The notes: a model not told the origin generated them from the sequence alone. Positions 44,028 through 56,893 are shown, counted from the first letter of the stretch. The stretch: 64,000 bases of DNA from Mesotaenium endlicherianum (GCA_009602735.1 WELA01011018.1:29111-93110); one strand, 5' to 3'. Translations and numbers: made by a program.

Positions 44028-44933
44028 ATGTGGATCATCTGCTCCACGGGCACGCTGTTGGTACTGAAGAGGCCGGGATGGCAGAGCGCGATCCTTGTCG
44101 TGTGGCTGGCGGTGTCAGAGAGGTTTCTCCGGCATCAATCTTGCGCTCGCCTAAGGTATTATTTCCAACACTTCCCAGGGCACTGCAGCCGCTTCTCATG
44201 CCGCTTCTCCTGCTGCTACCGCTGCTTGGGTGTTGTTGCAGACTCATGCTGTTGCTACGGCTTCAATATTATCCCTTGCTGCTGCTGCTGCTCCTGCTGT
44301 GCTCTCGCACCTGTTCCCACTGAAGTGTTGCCTGCTCCTGCTGCCGTCCCTGGTGATACCACTGTTGCCAATGCTGAGGCTGCTGTTGGTCCCGCTCTTG
44401 CTGCTCCTGCTGCTACTTCTGACTATGTTTCCGGCAATGGGGCAACAGAACAAGCAGCTTCCAGTAGGAAGCTCATCAATTGCTGGTGCACGCAGGCGTG
44501 GTCAGCGAGACTTCATTGACAACAAGACCAGAGGTAGGCTTGTGTGCTCTTGCTTGCACTGAAAACGTGTAATATGTCTCCACTTCACGGGCCTTCACTT
44601 AGATATCACTTGGATGCTTGTGAACATACCGAGGACCGAATGAAGAAATAGGATAGGTCTTTCTCCTCCATGATGTTTGTGCCTCCAATGCCTAGAGTTA
44701 GCACATGCATCGCTATTTTTAATCAAAGGTTAAGTTTATACAATTTTGTTGCAGTGTTGGACAGGGCAATTTCAGCCTCAGGCACTGAAAGCGCCGGAAT
44801 GTCAGTAGGCGGTCAGATCGAGCCCTTCGAAGGTGAAGACTGGGATGACAGGGACTGGCCGGACCTCCTTGAATGGAGTGAGGAGCAATGCACGTGCTCG
44901 GATGGAAACTATTGCGGGGAATGTGCACCCTGA
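44028..44933 (+). pseudogene. Ala-rich coding stretch with a spliced acidic C-terminal exon
   Basis: 44028-44533 is GC-rich, with Ala-rich reading in changing frames and a (CTG/GCT)n-like run near 44277-44300; the end reads MGQQNKQLPVGSSSIAGARRRGQRDFIDNKTR. Donor GAG|GTAGGC at 44534 and acceptor TTTTGTTGCAG ending at 44754 join in phase to an exon 44755-44933 encoding VLDRAISASGTESAGMSVGG, an acidic segment (EGEDWDDRDWPDLLEW) and a Cys-rich end (CTCSDGNYCGEC). The splice and last exon are convincing; the Ala-rich part needs frame changes, so the gene is decayed or mis-sequenced there. It may belong with 43385-44017. Confidence 0.45.
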
Positions 44934-45175
44934 ACCTCAAGTTTGGCCGGACCGTGGAGGAGAGGTCTCTGTGGTAAATAATAGATGTGTGATGCAAATG
45001 CATGTCAATAGCACGTGGAGTTAGGGCGCCTAATAGTTGTACATGTGGGCATATTAGAGTTGCATGGCCCCTCTGCGAGCTCCTTGTATAATACTTGATG
45101 TTGATTTTTAGGCAGGTTGCATTAGTTGCACTACTACTGTGTAAATTGAAAATCTGTACATATGCTTTTGAGATG

Positions 45176-45233
45176 CTTGTGTTAGAGGTGTCGACGCCTT
45201 GTTGCTACAGAGTACCAACCTTTTTTCCTCCAT
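45176..45233 (+). repeat. Left inverted repeat of the candidate transposon
   Basis: 58 bp, ungapped match at 47 positions to the reverse complement of 52609-52666. A shared peptide can be read through both (MEEKRLVL / MEDKMMLL), but most differences would change amino acids, which argues for a structural repeat rather than a conserved exon. Confidence 0.6.
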
Positions 45234-45591
45234 TGTGTAGGGAATTTTCAGGCTCTTGAGGGTCTTATGCAGTGGAGAAGTAACAAATGTACTTTCATGT
45301 GTGCACATGTGTGGTTGTGTGATGTTGAGTCACCAATAACAACAAGCAATATAATCTTAGAAACTATGCGTTTGTACTTGTGTTACTATGCTGAAGCATT
45401 TACAGTCACTATGTCACTACTAAATAATCGAATATTACACCTGCTGCTGTCGACAAGAGAACTCATTAATTGATTAAAATGTATATACAAGTTGAGGTTC
45501 TATACCCTATGCTCTGGTATCCCACCTCTTCTAACGTCAAGCGAATGTCAACAAACTGCCTTTCTTGTAGCTCTGTAGGGGATTTGTAGTC

Positions 45592-48500
45592 TTATTTGGA
45601 TGTATACGTACATCTCGCAACAGCGCCAAACACTAGTATGCTATGCTGCCTCTGAGAGTAAGCTACTTGCTTAATCAATAAACGTATATAGTCCTCGATC
45701 TGAAGCAGCTTTGGTGCGCGGCTGTGGAACAAGTTGAGAAGAAATTTGTTGCACGAGTCGGCATTGTGTATCATTTTCAACATACACCCGCCCGTTTTAA
45801 CACACGGGGGTTCTCTGCACTCGCCTTTTAGCCACCAACTTCCCGTGCAACTTGCACTCTCTCCACACGGCACAGCTTGTCCTGGCAAGGGCCCACTCTT
45901 CGTCGACATCTTGACCGATGTCCTTTTTATCATTTCTGATGACGTACCCGGGTAGATCCTCCATCTCCCAGCAATACCTTTCCACCTGCACTGCTGCAAT
46001 GGTCTGGGACTCCAATATGACGACTGTATCCGCCTCTAGGGTGAAGGCCATATGCAAAGTGACCTCGTCGATTACCAAGCGTCTTCTCCGATCGCGTACA
46101 GGCTTGAGCGGCCTCACCAGAGCCCATAAATACTCCGTGGGTCCCCGGGGTTCTCCCGCCTGTCCATGGGATGAGGGATGAGGTGCATGATGTGCACGAA
46201 GAGCCTTTCTTCTCTGGCAACCCACACCTGCCTGTTCTTTCTCTCGGCTCCTCTGGCTAAGCCGTTGGCGGCCACTGACACGTGATCTCCCACTCTGAAG
46301 GTCTCCTTGGGCCCTCCCTTGGAAGCCTTCTAGCACATGTATATGCGCCCATCAATCCATTCTTCGGCAGAGACAATCTATCTGCCGGCTCCGGTCCTCC
46401 TGGAGGCCATCACCCAGGACCTTTTCGTTGAACCCCAAGAGCGAGCGGTACTTCCACTCCATGTCCTGCTTTGTGAGTCCTATTGTCTCCAACTCCACAA
46501 ATGAACGGTCTCGGTGTTTCTCTATCCGGCTGCACAATTGCAATTCGAGGGAGGAACAGAATGAGAATCATTCATCACCACTTTGCATGCCTCAAGCTTT
46601 CCCACCCATGTCGATGGCATGCACAATAGACTTGCAGATTGCATGCGACGAGAATATGCAATATGAAGCAGGCAGGTATAGGAGCAAAACCAGTTGCCGA
46701 TAGCCCCATGGCAGAGCAAGACAAAAGCCACCTGCACCCGCATGTAGACCTCCCTGGATCCGGCGGCCTCGCTGTTCTGCACCAGACGTGTGTTTGCTTC
46801 CCCCGCATGAGGTCCCACGGCATTGAGTCTTCTCATAAAACTACTTCCTCTCACTGCCTCCACCACATGGTTGGCCATTCCCATCAGCCGAGTGACTGTG
46901 TGACTGTGGCTCCTGAAGATGTCCATCGTGCACATTCTCTCCAGAAACCTATACAACAGCCACTTGGATCTGTCGTGGCAATTCCTGTTATTGAGAGTCC
47001 GCATGTCGTTCTTCACCTACTTGTGCTCGCTCTCAAAGGACTGGCCCCACAGGTGAACCATAGGGCCGTCCTGCTTCAAGGCAGTGCTGAAATGTAGCAG
47101 AGAATGCATGTTGTGACTCGCGCCGTTGAGCTGAGCCGTGACCCTTACCTGGGCATCGGCCTCTCGCACACGTAATACCTCTACAAAGTTTCTGTGGTAG
47201 GCCTCTGCTAGCCTCTCTATCTTGTCGATGTCCCTCTTGCTAAGGGAGTTCGCTAAGCAAATCTGTATGAGCTTGCACAGCTTCACCCAAAGCTTCAGTG
47301 CCTTCAGCCTATGCTTGTACTTGTCCGTGTTGAAGTAGGTATGTTCCGTGTAAAGCGTCTGCACCCTCGGATGACAGAAAGGTCGCAGCAAGGCAGGCAT
47401 GAGGGGTGCGAGGGCCATGAATGTCATCCTTGTGTAAGTGCTTTATCGTACATGGGCTTCTTCACCTTGTCGTCGCCTCTGTTCACCCTCGCCGTGTTGG
47501 CCCTGTAGTTGAACGCCATTCTCTCGAAAGGCGTCCAAGCACAGTGCGCCGCACTCCCCAATGTGTTCTCTGCCAACGCCTTTGGGATACCTAGTGCGAA
47601 CAGGCTCCAAAGGCATCTAGAGTATGCGATTCCACCCGGGCAGTTCCTCCAATGGACTCTTCTCCCATCCATAGCCCTTGTGACCTTTTTCCACTCCATC
47701 CAACCTCTTTGCAGACGCTGCGTGAACTGCCTTCAACCTCTTCACATCCGCCTCACACTCCCTCTTTGGTCTCTCCCCAAACATTTCATCCAGCAACTCC
47801 TCTTTGGCCTCTTCCCACGATCTCTTCTTAGCTGCTACTTCCTCACGCGCCACCTCGACCTCCATCTTGTAACGCCTGGACTCTTCGTCAGTACGCGGCA
47901 CAACATCATTCAACGTCAAGTTTCATTCTTGGAGCGCGTTCTTGTGTACGGTACACACGGGGCACAGGAAGTCGGAAGAGTGCCCCTTCATCATCATACT
48001 CTTAGTCCTCTGTGGGAAATCCTGACAGAAAAGCGTCATCACCCTCACCAGACACGCTTGCTTGAGTGGAGCAAAATACATCTCCACGCCCTCCTGTAGT
48101 TGCTTCAGGTCTTCCCTCACGAGGTACTCGAGCACCTCACCGTCCCCAAAGTCCTTGGTGCTGAATGCAATGACCCTAATGATGCTGATATCCCCAATGA
48201 CACTGCTATCTAGATTTTGCAAGCGGTAGTAGTACCTCGTGACCCTCTGACCCTTTCTTTTGAAGATCTTGAAAGCATCCATGAACAGCAATATGGTCAG
48301 GTTCACTACGGGCAGGTTCTTGGGATTGTGTGCCTCTCTTGTGGTGTCTGGGGTACCCAGCTGGAAGTTCACAGCTGGTGCCATTACCCTCCTGAAAAGT
48401 TTCTCGTCCTTTTGTTTGAGAGCATCCACACACCAGTAAGTCTCCTTGCCTTCCACTACCCAACCGTGTTCCTACCGCTCCCAGCCTAACTCCTCCCAGT

Positions 48501-49590
48501 TCCCCCCCAATGGTGGTGCACCATGAACGACTTCGCAGGTGCGCAGAATGAGGCTAGGGTCCACTTTCATGGGCTCCTCAGTGAGCAAGAGCTCCCCCTG
48601 CCTTTCACCCTTCTGCATCACGTGAGCACTTACGACGGGCTGTCTATTTGGCTGCTGTCAGTCGACAGGATCTCGTGCACCAAGACCATCACCTCCCGGC
48701 CCGCGGCACCTGCGCATGCAAGAAGGCCCTTGTCATTAATGACAAGTAAAAGAATAATTGAGGAGAAGGAATCTCTAGGCACACAGCAAGCTGTACTCCC
48801 AGACTCCCATGGCTAATATGCGATGTGGCAAGCAGGGGTCGCAGTGATATACCTGCTACTTGTGGGCTCATAACCAGGAAATCACACCTTCTCCCCGCTC
48901 GGCAACAGGATTTCTCGCACACCATGCTTGTGAAATTCGGCTTTTGTTTGTATATGTCGTCAATCAAGCACCTTATTTTGTCCTCTGCTTTGTAGAACTG
49001 GCTATTCAACCTCCACGCCTCTGTCAGTTACTTGGTTTTCTTAGTACCTACATTGTGCAAGATCTCGTAGCCACACTTGCACAAGCACGTCGCGCTTTAG
49101 AACTTCCCCCACTCTTCCTCTGTGGCCTCTAACATGGTTTCGTCACTACGGTTCAAAGCTAAATTTCCTGCTGGTGTGCTGCAGCCTTGGCAGCCCTCTC
49201 TGATGCCCGCACAGCTGCCTGCTGTTCCCGTACCTCTGCCTGTAGTGCTAAATCAGCTAGTCTTTTGGCTGCCTCTTGTGCTCTTAAAGCATCCTTGCGC
49301 GCTGCTTCCGAGGCTTCTATTTGCGCTTGCCTGAGATCTTCCTCTTGCTCCCTTAATTGTCGGCGTGCCTCGTCTGCCGCTAGCTGACTAAGGCGTGCTC
49401 TCTCATCACTCTCTTCAACATGTCTTGTCCACTCTTGGTCTCTGCGCAATGCTTCTTCATCTGCTGATTTGGCTCTAAATGCATGATGACAAACCACTCT
49501 ATACCTCATCCATTCTCCACACTGAGTGCATTGTACCTTCTCGTTTTGATGTGGTGCTTTACCACTGCCCAATATCCTTGGCATTGCCAC
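45592..49590 (-). pseudogene. Tnp2-like transposase gene (decayed, several exons)
   Basis: A series of minus-strand frames makes one gene. 49590-49159: Cys-pair motif CTQCGEWMRYRVVC and a long Ala/Glu/Arg coiled coil. 49009-48864: Cys-rich exon ending at donor CAG|GTATAT. 48620-47920: catalytic-like domain with LPVVNLTILLFMDAFKIF and CQDFPQRTKSMMMKGH..FLCPVC, as in Tnp2-type DDE transposases. 47919-47617: coiled coil. 47699-46522: HSLLHF..ALKQDGPMVHLWGQSFESEHK, then KNDMRTLNNRN, a motif set known from the same superfamily. 46543-45592: C-terminal part. Defects: in-frame TGA near 47924, TAG at 47017-47019, TAG near 48475, and frameshifts near 47650, 47427, 46540. It would cut and join the element ends; this copy cannot. 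Confidence 0.6.
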
Positions 49591-50318
49591 AACAACTCCT
49601 GTCCTCTTGGTTAAGTGTACCCCTTATGCATTCACCCAAAAACTACAATTTTACTCGTGAACAAGACGCCTCAATTGGTATCTCCTTGGTGAAGGCAAGA
49701 CTATTATTGTCTTCACCTGATGCAAGGCAATTTATTATTTGCCTCTGGATAGGTGCCATATTTTTTTCATATAATTGATTGATTGCCTGGAAGTTCCGGG
49801 CCGACCAATTTAGAGTGCGCGGCAAATTTTTGGCAATGACGTGACCGACTTAATTCCGTGAAAAAAAGGACCAGAGACAAGGAATTCGTCACGGCACGTG
49901 ACCAACTTTTTGGTTCGTTCCTCTCCAGCGATGTCATTTGACAGTCACAACATTCGACCACGACGGTCGCAACAGTCACAACTCAACTGCATTCACAAAG
50001 CAGGTGCATTCACTGACACGTATCGTCGTGTTCTGGGAGGAGTGTAACAAATGTAAAGGGCACACAAATTATTCCGTTGTGACGTGTCGCAGACGTCATG
50101 ACATTTATGCGAGCAAAATGTGAGTTATCATACGTTGTCTTCCTTGCGAGTGTCGCTCACGTTTGAGAGTCGGGAAATATCCAGCTTATTTGGAGTAATT
50201 TCCATTAGCGACTGCCACTTTCGGACAATAAAGAAAGGAACTGGGAGTTAGCTCTCTGCATGCTGTACATGCTGCTTAATCCTGCTTCATGCAGGAAGGG
50301 TGGTCGACGAGGCAAAGA
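49591..50318. promoter_or_regulatory. Divergent region between transposase and plus gene
   Basis: 730 bp between two divergent genes, the expected place for both promoters. I see no unambiguous TATA box; otherwise featureless. Confidence 0.3.
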
Positions 50319-50852
50319 ATGGCGTCCATCGCCATCTCAGCAGTGGACAACAAGAGCAATCACAATAAGTCCAACGCTAATATCAGTAGTAAGAATGCGA
50401 AGGTTATTTCTCCCTCTGTTGTCTTCAAAAAAGTCTCAATTGCACAGAATTATGGCTCATCATTCTGAGTTGTACCTCCTGCAGTCTCGTGATGAGAGTC
50501 TGAGCCTTGAGCAGAGACACGAAGCCTTGGATTGGCATGCCTTATACAAAGGGCTTGAGGAAACTCAGGAATGCTTCAGATGACAGGCCCTTGAGGAGCA
50601 ACGAACTGAGTCGAGATTGAAACGGGAGAGGCAGGCAGTAGAGAACTTGAGGCCTTGGTTGGCGGACGGTAACACTATGGTGGTAGAGTTTCACAAGCAC
50701 AAGGGCTCAAATTTGTGGAAGTGGAGCGAGAAGGTGAAAGAGGGGGCCCGCTTGGCCATGCAAGGTACATGATCTGTGCAGCTTAAGTGCATGTGCAAAA
50801 TGCCCTGTGTTGCTCAATTCCTTCGGTCCGCTTGTTAGCTTAACAGTGGCCC

Positions 50853-50894
<42 letters not shown>

Positions 50895-50944
50895 NNNNNN
50901 NNNNNNNNNNNNNNNNNNNNNNNNNNNNNNNNNNNNNNNNNNNN

Positions 50945-50998
<54 letters not shown>

Positions 50999-52110
50999 CC
51001 TCTCTCTCTCCCTCTCTCTCTCTCACTTGCTATTTGTATGTTTGCAGTTAATGGAGCAGAAGAGGAGACTCGCATCCCCGTTAACAGAAGCACCGGTGTG
51101 CAAGGGACCGGCAGAGAACCCCAATCTGTTCCCGGCCACATTCGCCGAGAAGAAAGGCAGAACTCCAGGAGAGGTACACAGCCTCTTGACACCTTGAGAG
51201 CATGTGCATGCTAGATTGTCAACTGACTTTGCTTGTTGGCCACACAATCTTAGAAAGGGCTCAACTTCCATGTTATGAGTGCAGGCATTCCACGCGAAGA
51301 GGAGGTTTCCATTTCAGTCCCAATGTGGGGGAACAACATGGACGGCTATGAACAGGAGTGGGGAGATTGCAACAACAAGAAGTCTCCACAGAACAGAAAC
51401 TCCGGCCTCAACAAAGAATTTGTAGACCGTGTACATGGTGAGTAGGGGCAAGATCGATGGTGTCTCACTTCATTTGTACTCCATCTGCACGCCCATGCAC
51501 ATTGTAGCAATCTCAGGCCCTTCTGCGTTGGCTGATAGATCATAAGCAAGAAATGAGCAGGCCCTGTCAGCGCAAGCGACACTCTGATGCTGCGACTTGT
51601 GACTGCAGAGAAGAATACTTCGGAGGGAGGCTCCTGCGGTACGTATTCGACCAGTTTAAAGAAAAGGACGCCAATATCCAAAGCGCCGTCACGTAGGAGG
51701 CCTCCAGCTAGGAAATCAGCCCAGACAAACAAGAAAATGAAGCAGGCTGCAACTTCAGGCGGGGGTTTCGCTGTTCCAACAACTAAGAAGAACCAGAAGC
51801 GAAAGGAACGCCGCGTGTCCTCCGTGGAAGAAGAAAACATGGCAACACAGCTCAGTGAGGCAGAGACGACAAGCTCAGGTGGGCAAAAGATCGATTGGAC
51901 TCCCTGTTGCACGCAAGTTCGCTGGTGCACGCATATCTCAAGAGTCCAGCATCAATGGTGCGCCTCTCGTGAAAATCTGCACAAGGGTAGGTCTACACAT
52001 GATTGTCAGTTGAAGAAACTGGAGCGCTTGTGAGGGATAATAGCATGCCAATATTGGGGACACTGGAAGATACATTGTCACCCGTTACATTTGCACTGAG
52101 CAGACTCTGA
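50319..52110 (+). pseudogene. Five-exon gene for a basic protein of unknown function, one stop codon
   Basis: Exons: 50452-50764, 51048-51173, 51285-51437, 51609-51878, 52010-52110 (stop TGA). Every intron has GT..AG borders and is phase 1; exons 2-4 are 126, 153 and 270 nt, all multiples of three. The product, about 320 residues, begins MAHHSELYLLQSRDESLSLEQRHEALDWH, has a coiled-coil Arg/Glu segment, KHKGSNLWKWSEKVKEGARL, and in exon 4 a Lys/Arg-rich stretch (SLKKRTPISKAPSRRRPPARK, KKNQKRKERR), suggesting a nuclear DNA-binding protein. An in-frame TGA at 50581-50583 replaces Arg. An alternative start ATG at 50319 (MASIAISAVDNKSNHNKSN) needs a one-base shift. The position opposite the transposase suggests a TnpA-like accessory protein. 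Confidence 0.6.
50859..51025. repeat. CT microsatellite with assembly gap
   Basis: (CT)n interrupted by 50 N (50895-50944); lies in the first intron of the gene 50319-52110. True length unknown. Confidence 0.95.
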
Positions 52111-52608
52111 TACAAATTGAAGCCCCGGGAGCTGCGTGCTGTAGAGCTGCTTGTTGTGGACTGAATAAGGCGGGAGCAAGAGGAGTGCCAAAGGCTTGTG
52201 TACAATAAGAGGTGCTAAAAGAGATGCTCTAGCAGCATGTGTAGAGAGCTAATGCAACAGTATGGCGGAAATAGTTATTGTAAGAAGATTTGGGGTACCA
52301 GAGTATATGGTACAGGACCTCCACTTGTACATTTTTGTATAAAATAAAGAAATAAAACTCTTGACCACAGGTGCTGTTGTGAGTAACATACACTGATTCC
52401 ATGATGCACACCGCAAATTTGCTAGGCGCAGAAACTCCAATTGCTGCAGTGCAGGACACTAATATAAGTACACATGCATACTTTCTGATATTATGTTGCT
52501 CTACATTATTCGTTACTCAACTTCACACAACCACGCATGTGCACTGGAGGAGGCATCAAAGTGATTCGATTTTCAACTGTTACTTCGATTGCATACATCC
52601 CCAAGAGT

Positions 52609-52666
52609 ATGGAGGATAAAATGATGCTACTCCGTAGCAACAAGGCACTTACACCCCTAATACAAG
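52609..52666 (-). repeat. Right inverted repeat of the candidate transposon
   Basis: Reverse-complement partner of 45176-45233. It ends exactly where D2 LTR sequence starts. Confidence 0.6.
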
Positions 52667-53326
52667 GTGGTCACGAGGTACATAGCAAGCTGAGATCTCG
52701 TGGTCCCTCATTCTGGACAGTAGGCTTTACAGTCGGATTTCTACTTGCAAGTCATGTGTGCACTTTTGGGTTCGTTCTAATGACCAACCTTCACGGAAAT
52801 TGACATGGCTGCTTGGTCTGCGCTCCAAATGAAGCAAAATAGAACATTTCAGAAAGGTTTTGTCAAGATGCATCCGTTGCCGTTAAGTTTGCTCAATTTG
52901 GAGTAGTATTAGCGGAGTTATGTTCTCTGACATTTCGGGGTCACATAGCGGACAGATTCCATGGTTTTGCATTTAAGTCGCTAAGAATGATTCTAGCTAC
53001 TTGATGGTCATCTGAATGAGAGCGCCTTTGCTATTCAGTCCTCTGATATTGTGTATGTGCTTATACATGCTTGTATGCCTAGTAGGCAAGAGGCCATGAG
53101 TTTCTAAAGGAGAAGCTCTAGTCTTCAAGCTCGCCTCTTTCTTGTGCCTTGTATTAGTGTGCGACTATGGGCATACTACGGTATGGTGAGTCAAGGGTTA
53201 TAGATGAGTAAACGGAATTCATTATAAGGGCAAAGATCGCTCCCTGATTTCACACGCTTCCACCTATCTCTGATTGTATATATTTAAATGAAATATATTT
53301 ATCTTGAAGAAGCAAGATTCATTTTA
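52667..53326 (+). repeat. D2 5' LTR, truncated
   Basis: Matches the last 660 bp of the D LTR; ends ATTCATTTTA (terminal CA decayed to TA). Its left edge coincides with the right inverted repeat of the candidate transposon. Confidence 0.88.
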
Positions 53327-53339
53327 GTGGTATCGGAGC

Positions 53340-56300
53340 TAAGTCCTTTTTTGAATGTGCGTGCTCGTCTTCTTTGTCTCATGAGGTAAATGTGTGAGGC
53401 TTACTTATGTGGTATGATGAGTCTAGGTGGAGCTTGGGAAGTGTATGATGTAGAGCATAGCACATCTTGTCCAGGATCCTTCCACTTGCTCACCTAGTTT
53501 GTCTCTGGACTTAATGTACTATGCGGCATACTAACTTGACTTCCCTAGTCTCTTGTGTACAGATCCACGCAACGAGAAGCCTAAAGTGGAGGCTTGATGG
53601 AAGAGGTGTCTGCAAGCATCAAGGGCAGCCTCACAAGAGTTGCATCGTTGCAAGCTGGATATGACTCATTTACCTCACTTGATCATAGTCGTTGTGTGTT
53701 GTTATATGCAATCCACGGCTAGTATAGAGAGGGGTGTGCACTCCAACGGTGCTAGAGGACTTGTTTAGTCTGTTGTGCTATCCCTTCGGGTTTAAGCTTG
53801 TTGCTTTGCAAGAGACGTACCTCTCTCATTATATGTGTGGTAGCTAGGTTGAGGGAGCTTGGGTATGGCTGCATGTGTTGAGCAATTGAGACAGGACGTG
53901 CACACATGATTTACTAAGTTAAGCTTCCAAGTATGGATTGACGACAAGCTATCCTCGACACGGTCCAAGTGCACTACGTCGTCCACAACCTTCAGCATGC
54001 TGCAACTTCTATGTGAAGAGGCTTCGGCAGCAACAATGGCATCCTACAGATACCCCCTACTCCCAACCGTGGCTGTGACATTGTGTGCTTCTCTCGTTAG
54101 CCACATCGATTTGTGCTTGGAGGGTTTAGGGTATGTGCCTTGTGCTTGAATGCTATGTGTTAGACGGTGCTTTGTGGTACTTGATGGGATCGTAGGAGCT
54201 TGGGGTTTAAGCTTAAGGTGGGTTTAGTCAGTGCGCTGAGGTTTATGGATGCAAGTCTTATGTAATTATTGACTTTGGTTAAGTCAGCCTGCTGCATTAT
54301 TTGACATAATGTTGTTAAAGGGGTTAAGGGCTTAGGCTTTATGGACACAAGGGCTTTCCTTTGACTCGCTTCTACTTTGCATGGCTTACTAAGGTTCAGG
54401 GAGCTGCCGCAGACAACGAGTACTTTGAGTGCTTGAGTTAAAATGAGCTCTGGGTGTTGCCATGCTATACATCAGCATATCGCGACTTAGGTCTGTACGA
54501 TGTGTTGAGTGATGTATGGGAAGTCAACGTGGATACTAGAGGGGGTTGACTACTTGCCTTAGGTCCAGTTGGCTATAGGTTTTGGATGCCCCCTGTACAC
54601 TTGGTCAAGCGTAAGGAGGTATGTGTCTTCGTCATAGGGACGATCTGGGCATATTAGCAGTGTGCTAAATTTCTGCCGGCCTCGCAGCTAAATGAGCTCG
54701 CTAGAGGCGCATGCTAGGTAGTATGCAAGGTGCATTGGTATATGCGTCAGGTGCATGGAATTTGCATCCCGGGCGCTAGAGGTAGTGGATCACCGTTAGC
54801 ATATCGTAGAGCAGGTGTAAAATGGGCCCTGCTGTAATAGATTCACTATGCACACCTAAGTAAAGACAGAAGAGACCATCGACATTATAGACGTTCTCGC
54901 AATGCATGGCTTGAATGATCTTGTTCAGTCTGATGCACAAACATTCTTCTTGCTAGCTTGGGGTTACAGTGCAAAAGTCTTACCAATGATTTATGCACGC
55001 TGTTGTTATTGGCTTGCTAAGTGCTTGCTGCAATTGCAATAGGTGCCATGTATGTGCCTCCAGAGAGGAACTTAATTTTGAGCTATACTGAGTTTGCCCG
55101 TTCACATTGGTTGAGTCAATGTGATCCTAATGTTTGCCTCGCCCTCCCGAGAACTTTGTAAGATGGAGTCATCAGATCTTGAGTAGACTGATGCAGCTAG
55201 GGTGTGGTGTCTACCACGCGTAGCTAAGCTCATGGAAGGCAACTTACACACTGGCTTGTTGTTCGTTTGACAGACTGAGACCAGCAAGCAGAGTGTGAAG
55301 CAATGGTGACATACAGGTCGGGAGAGGCCATGGAGTTGGCATGCTAGACGCTGCCACGTGACGCTTCCCCACCTGTCCTCTGGGCAACTTCAGGAAGTAA
55401 GGCCTGAAGGAGGGAGTATCCTGAAACATCAGAACTATGATACAGTTGGTTGTTTCTGTTCTTTTTTTACTTGGATTGCTGACTCTCACTATTTGGTGGT
55501 TGTCATTTTGGCGTATGTCTTGCTAAGAATGACTGGTATGAGTCATTGTATGCATCCGTAGGTGGTGTCAGCTAATTGAGCTACTCGTTGGTATTGGAGG
55601 AACTTACTAATGGGGCCGGTTGTCTTTATCTCATAGCAAGCTATCTACACTTCCAAATGGAGAAGTGTAATACGCTGGCTTGAAATTGGGTTATTCATGG
55701 ATAGAGCTTTATGGTGAGCGGGTCTGAATGGCAGTACACTCTATCTTATGCCACTCTGGGCTTTGCTCTTATCCTGAAAAATGGACTTTTTTTGTTTTTG
55801 GGGGGGGACTTTCTTTCTTGCTGACTTGGGTGTTTGCACTTTGTGTCCTCTCTCGATATTCCTTTGTTGATTCTTCTCCACCCACTCGTACCTCCGCAAT
55901 CCTCTGTGACTGTCACTCTGTGTGGTTCCTATGATGCGGAGTCGCAGGCTCTTTTTGGTGTGCTTATGTGGTTAGAGCTGTCGGGTCGACAGCTATTTAA
56001 GTTGGGGAGAGGAAGATGGGATGTGTATTAGGAGTATTCAGTAAGCTGTGCTTACCTGCATACTCAGCAGCAAGTGTATGTACTAACTGAGTCATACACT
56101 GCCACATCCTATGTATGTACTGCATTAATATCAGGAGCATCAGTGACTGACTGGGGTAAACTGTGAGTTGCAGTACACTGTTGGAGCGAGTGTACGTACT
56201 AACTGAGTAAGTACATTACCATAAGTTGGGATTGGTAGCAATGATGCATGGCACATTAGGGACCTGCTTGAGGTGACCAGCATATTGCTCAAAACTATAT

Positions 56301-56858
56301 GTTTCTATGAACTTAGTGTGTTTTAAAAATGTGGTTAAAATTTAAAATTTTCTTGGGCTCATTATCCTGATGCTACTCATCTTGTGAGGGCATTCAATGC
56401 CATCAAACCAGTTGGTCTCCCTTTTCCTTCACTTTGCTGAATTTTGAGCATGTACCTAAGTCACAAGAAATTGGTTGTGAGGAGCTTTCAAGGAGTGAGC
56501 ACGGCAGGAGTTGAAGATCAAGAGACGGAGAAAAGGTTTTGTTCAGTAGGCTGAGCCTGGATAACATTCTTTCATTGTTTGACCTCAAAAGGAGGCTATT
56601 TGATTTGGGTGTGGTTTGCATGGTGTGAGGTGCTCTATTGTGTCTTTCAACTGGAAGGACTACAGGGAGTAGGGGTAATTCCATGCATGTCTTCAATTAT
56701 TGATGGTGAAGGCAGATGGTTGCTTGCATGACAGTTTGCTGTGATTAATTTTTACTTGCATCAGGTAGGTGACTATATCACGCTCATGCTTTGTTTGGTT
56801 GCTTTCCTTTACCTAGTTGACTGAAGTGTATTATTAAAAGATGAAAAGTATGCTGAGT
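53340..56858 (+). other. D2 internal region, non-coding
   Basis: Collinear with the D1 interior at high identity, including landmarks such as GTGAGGCTTACTTATGTGG and GATTCACTATGCACACC. Includes about 350 bp (roughly 55430-55790) absent from D1. Confidence 0.85.
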
Positions 56859-56893
56859 GTTGTCGAGGCGACACCAATTTAAGTTGGGGAGAT
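56859..56893 (+). other. D2 hairpin and polypurine tract
   Basis: GTTGTCG-AGG-CGACACC, one stem pair changed relative to D1, then AAGTTGGGGAGAT and the 3' LTR. Confidence 0.8.

Larger units (their letters stand above)
45176..52666. mobile_element. Candidate DNA transposon with 58-bp inverted repeats and two genes
   Basis: The inverted repeats 45176-45233 and 52609-52666 (47 of 58 bases match) bound a decayed transposase gene (-) and a spliced basic-protein gene (+), arranged divergently. This is the layout of plant CACTA elements with TnpD/TnpA-type gene pairs. The right end is directly abutted by D2, so no target duplication can be checked. The ends may extend beyond the repeats I can see. 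Confidence 0.5.

Noticed and set aside
44028-44519. Cys-rich protein read from the GCT-rich stretch
   Set aside because: Cys runs come from TGC phases of a GCT/CTG-rich low-complexity sequence; the Ala phases are likelier.
50707-51214. Long Ser-Leu or Arg-Glu frames across the CT repeat
   Set aside because: Translation of a dinucleotide repeat and of N; not coding. The plus-strand exon within is called separately.
51346-51930. 194-codon minus frame
   Set aside because: Opposite to exons 3 and 4 of the plus gene, whose splice sites and phases agree.
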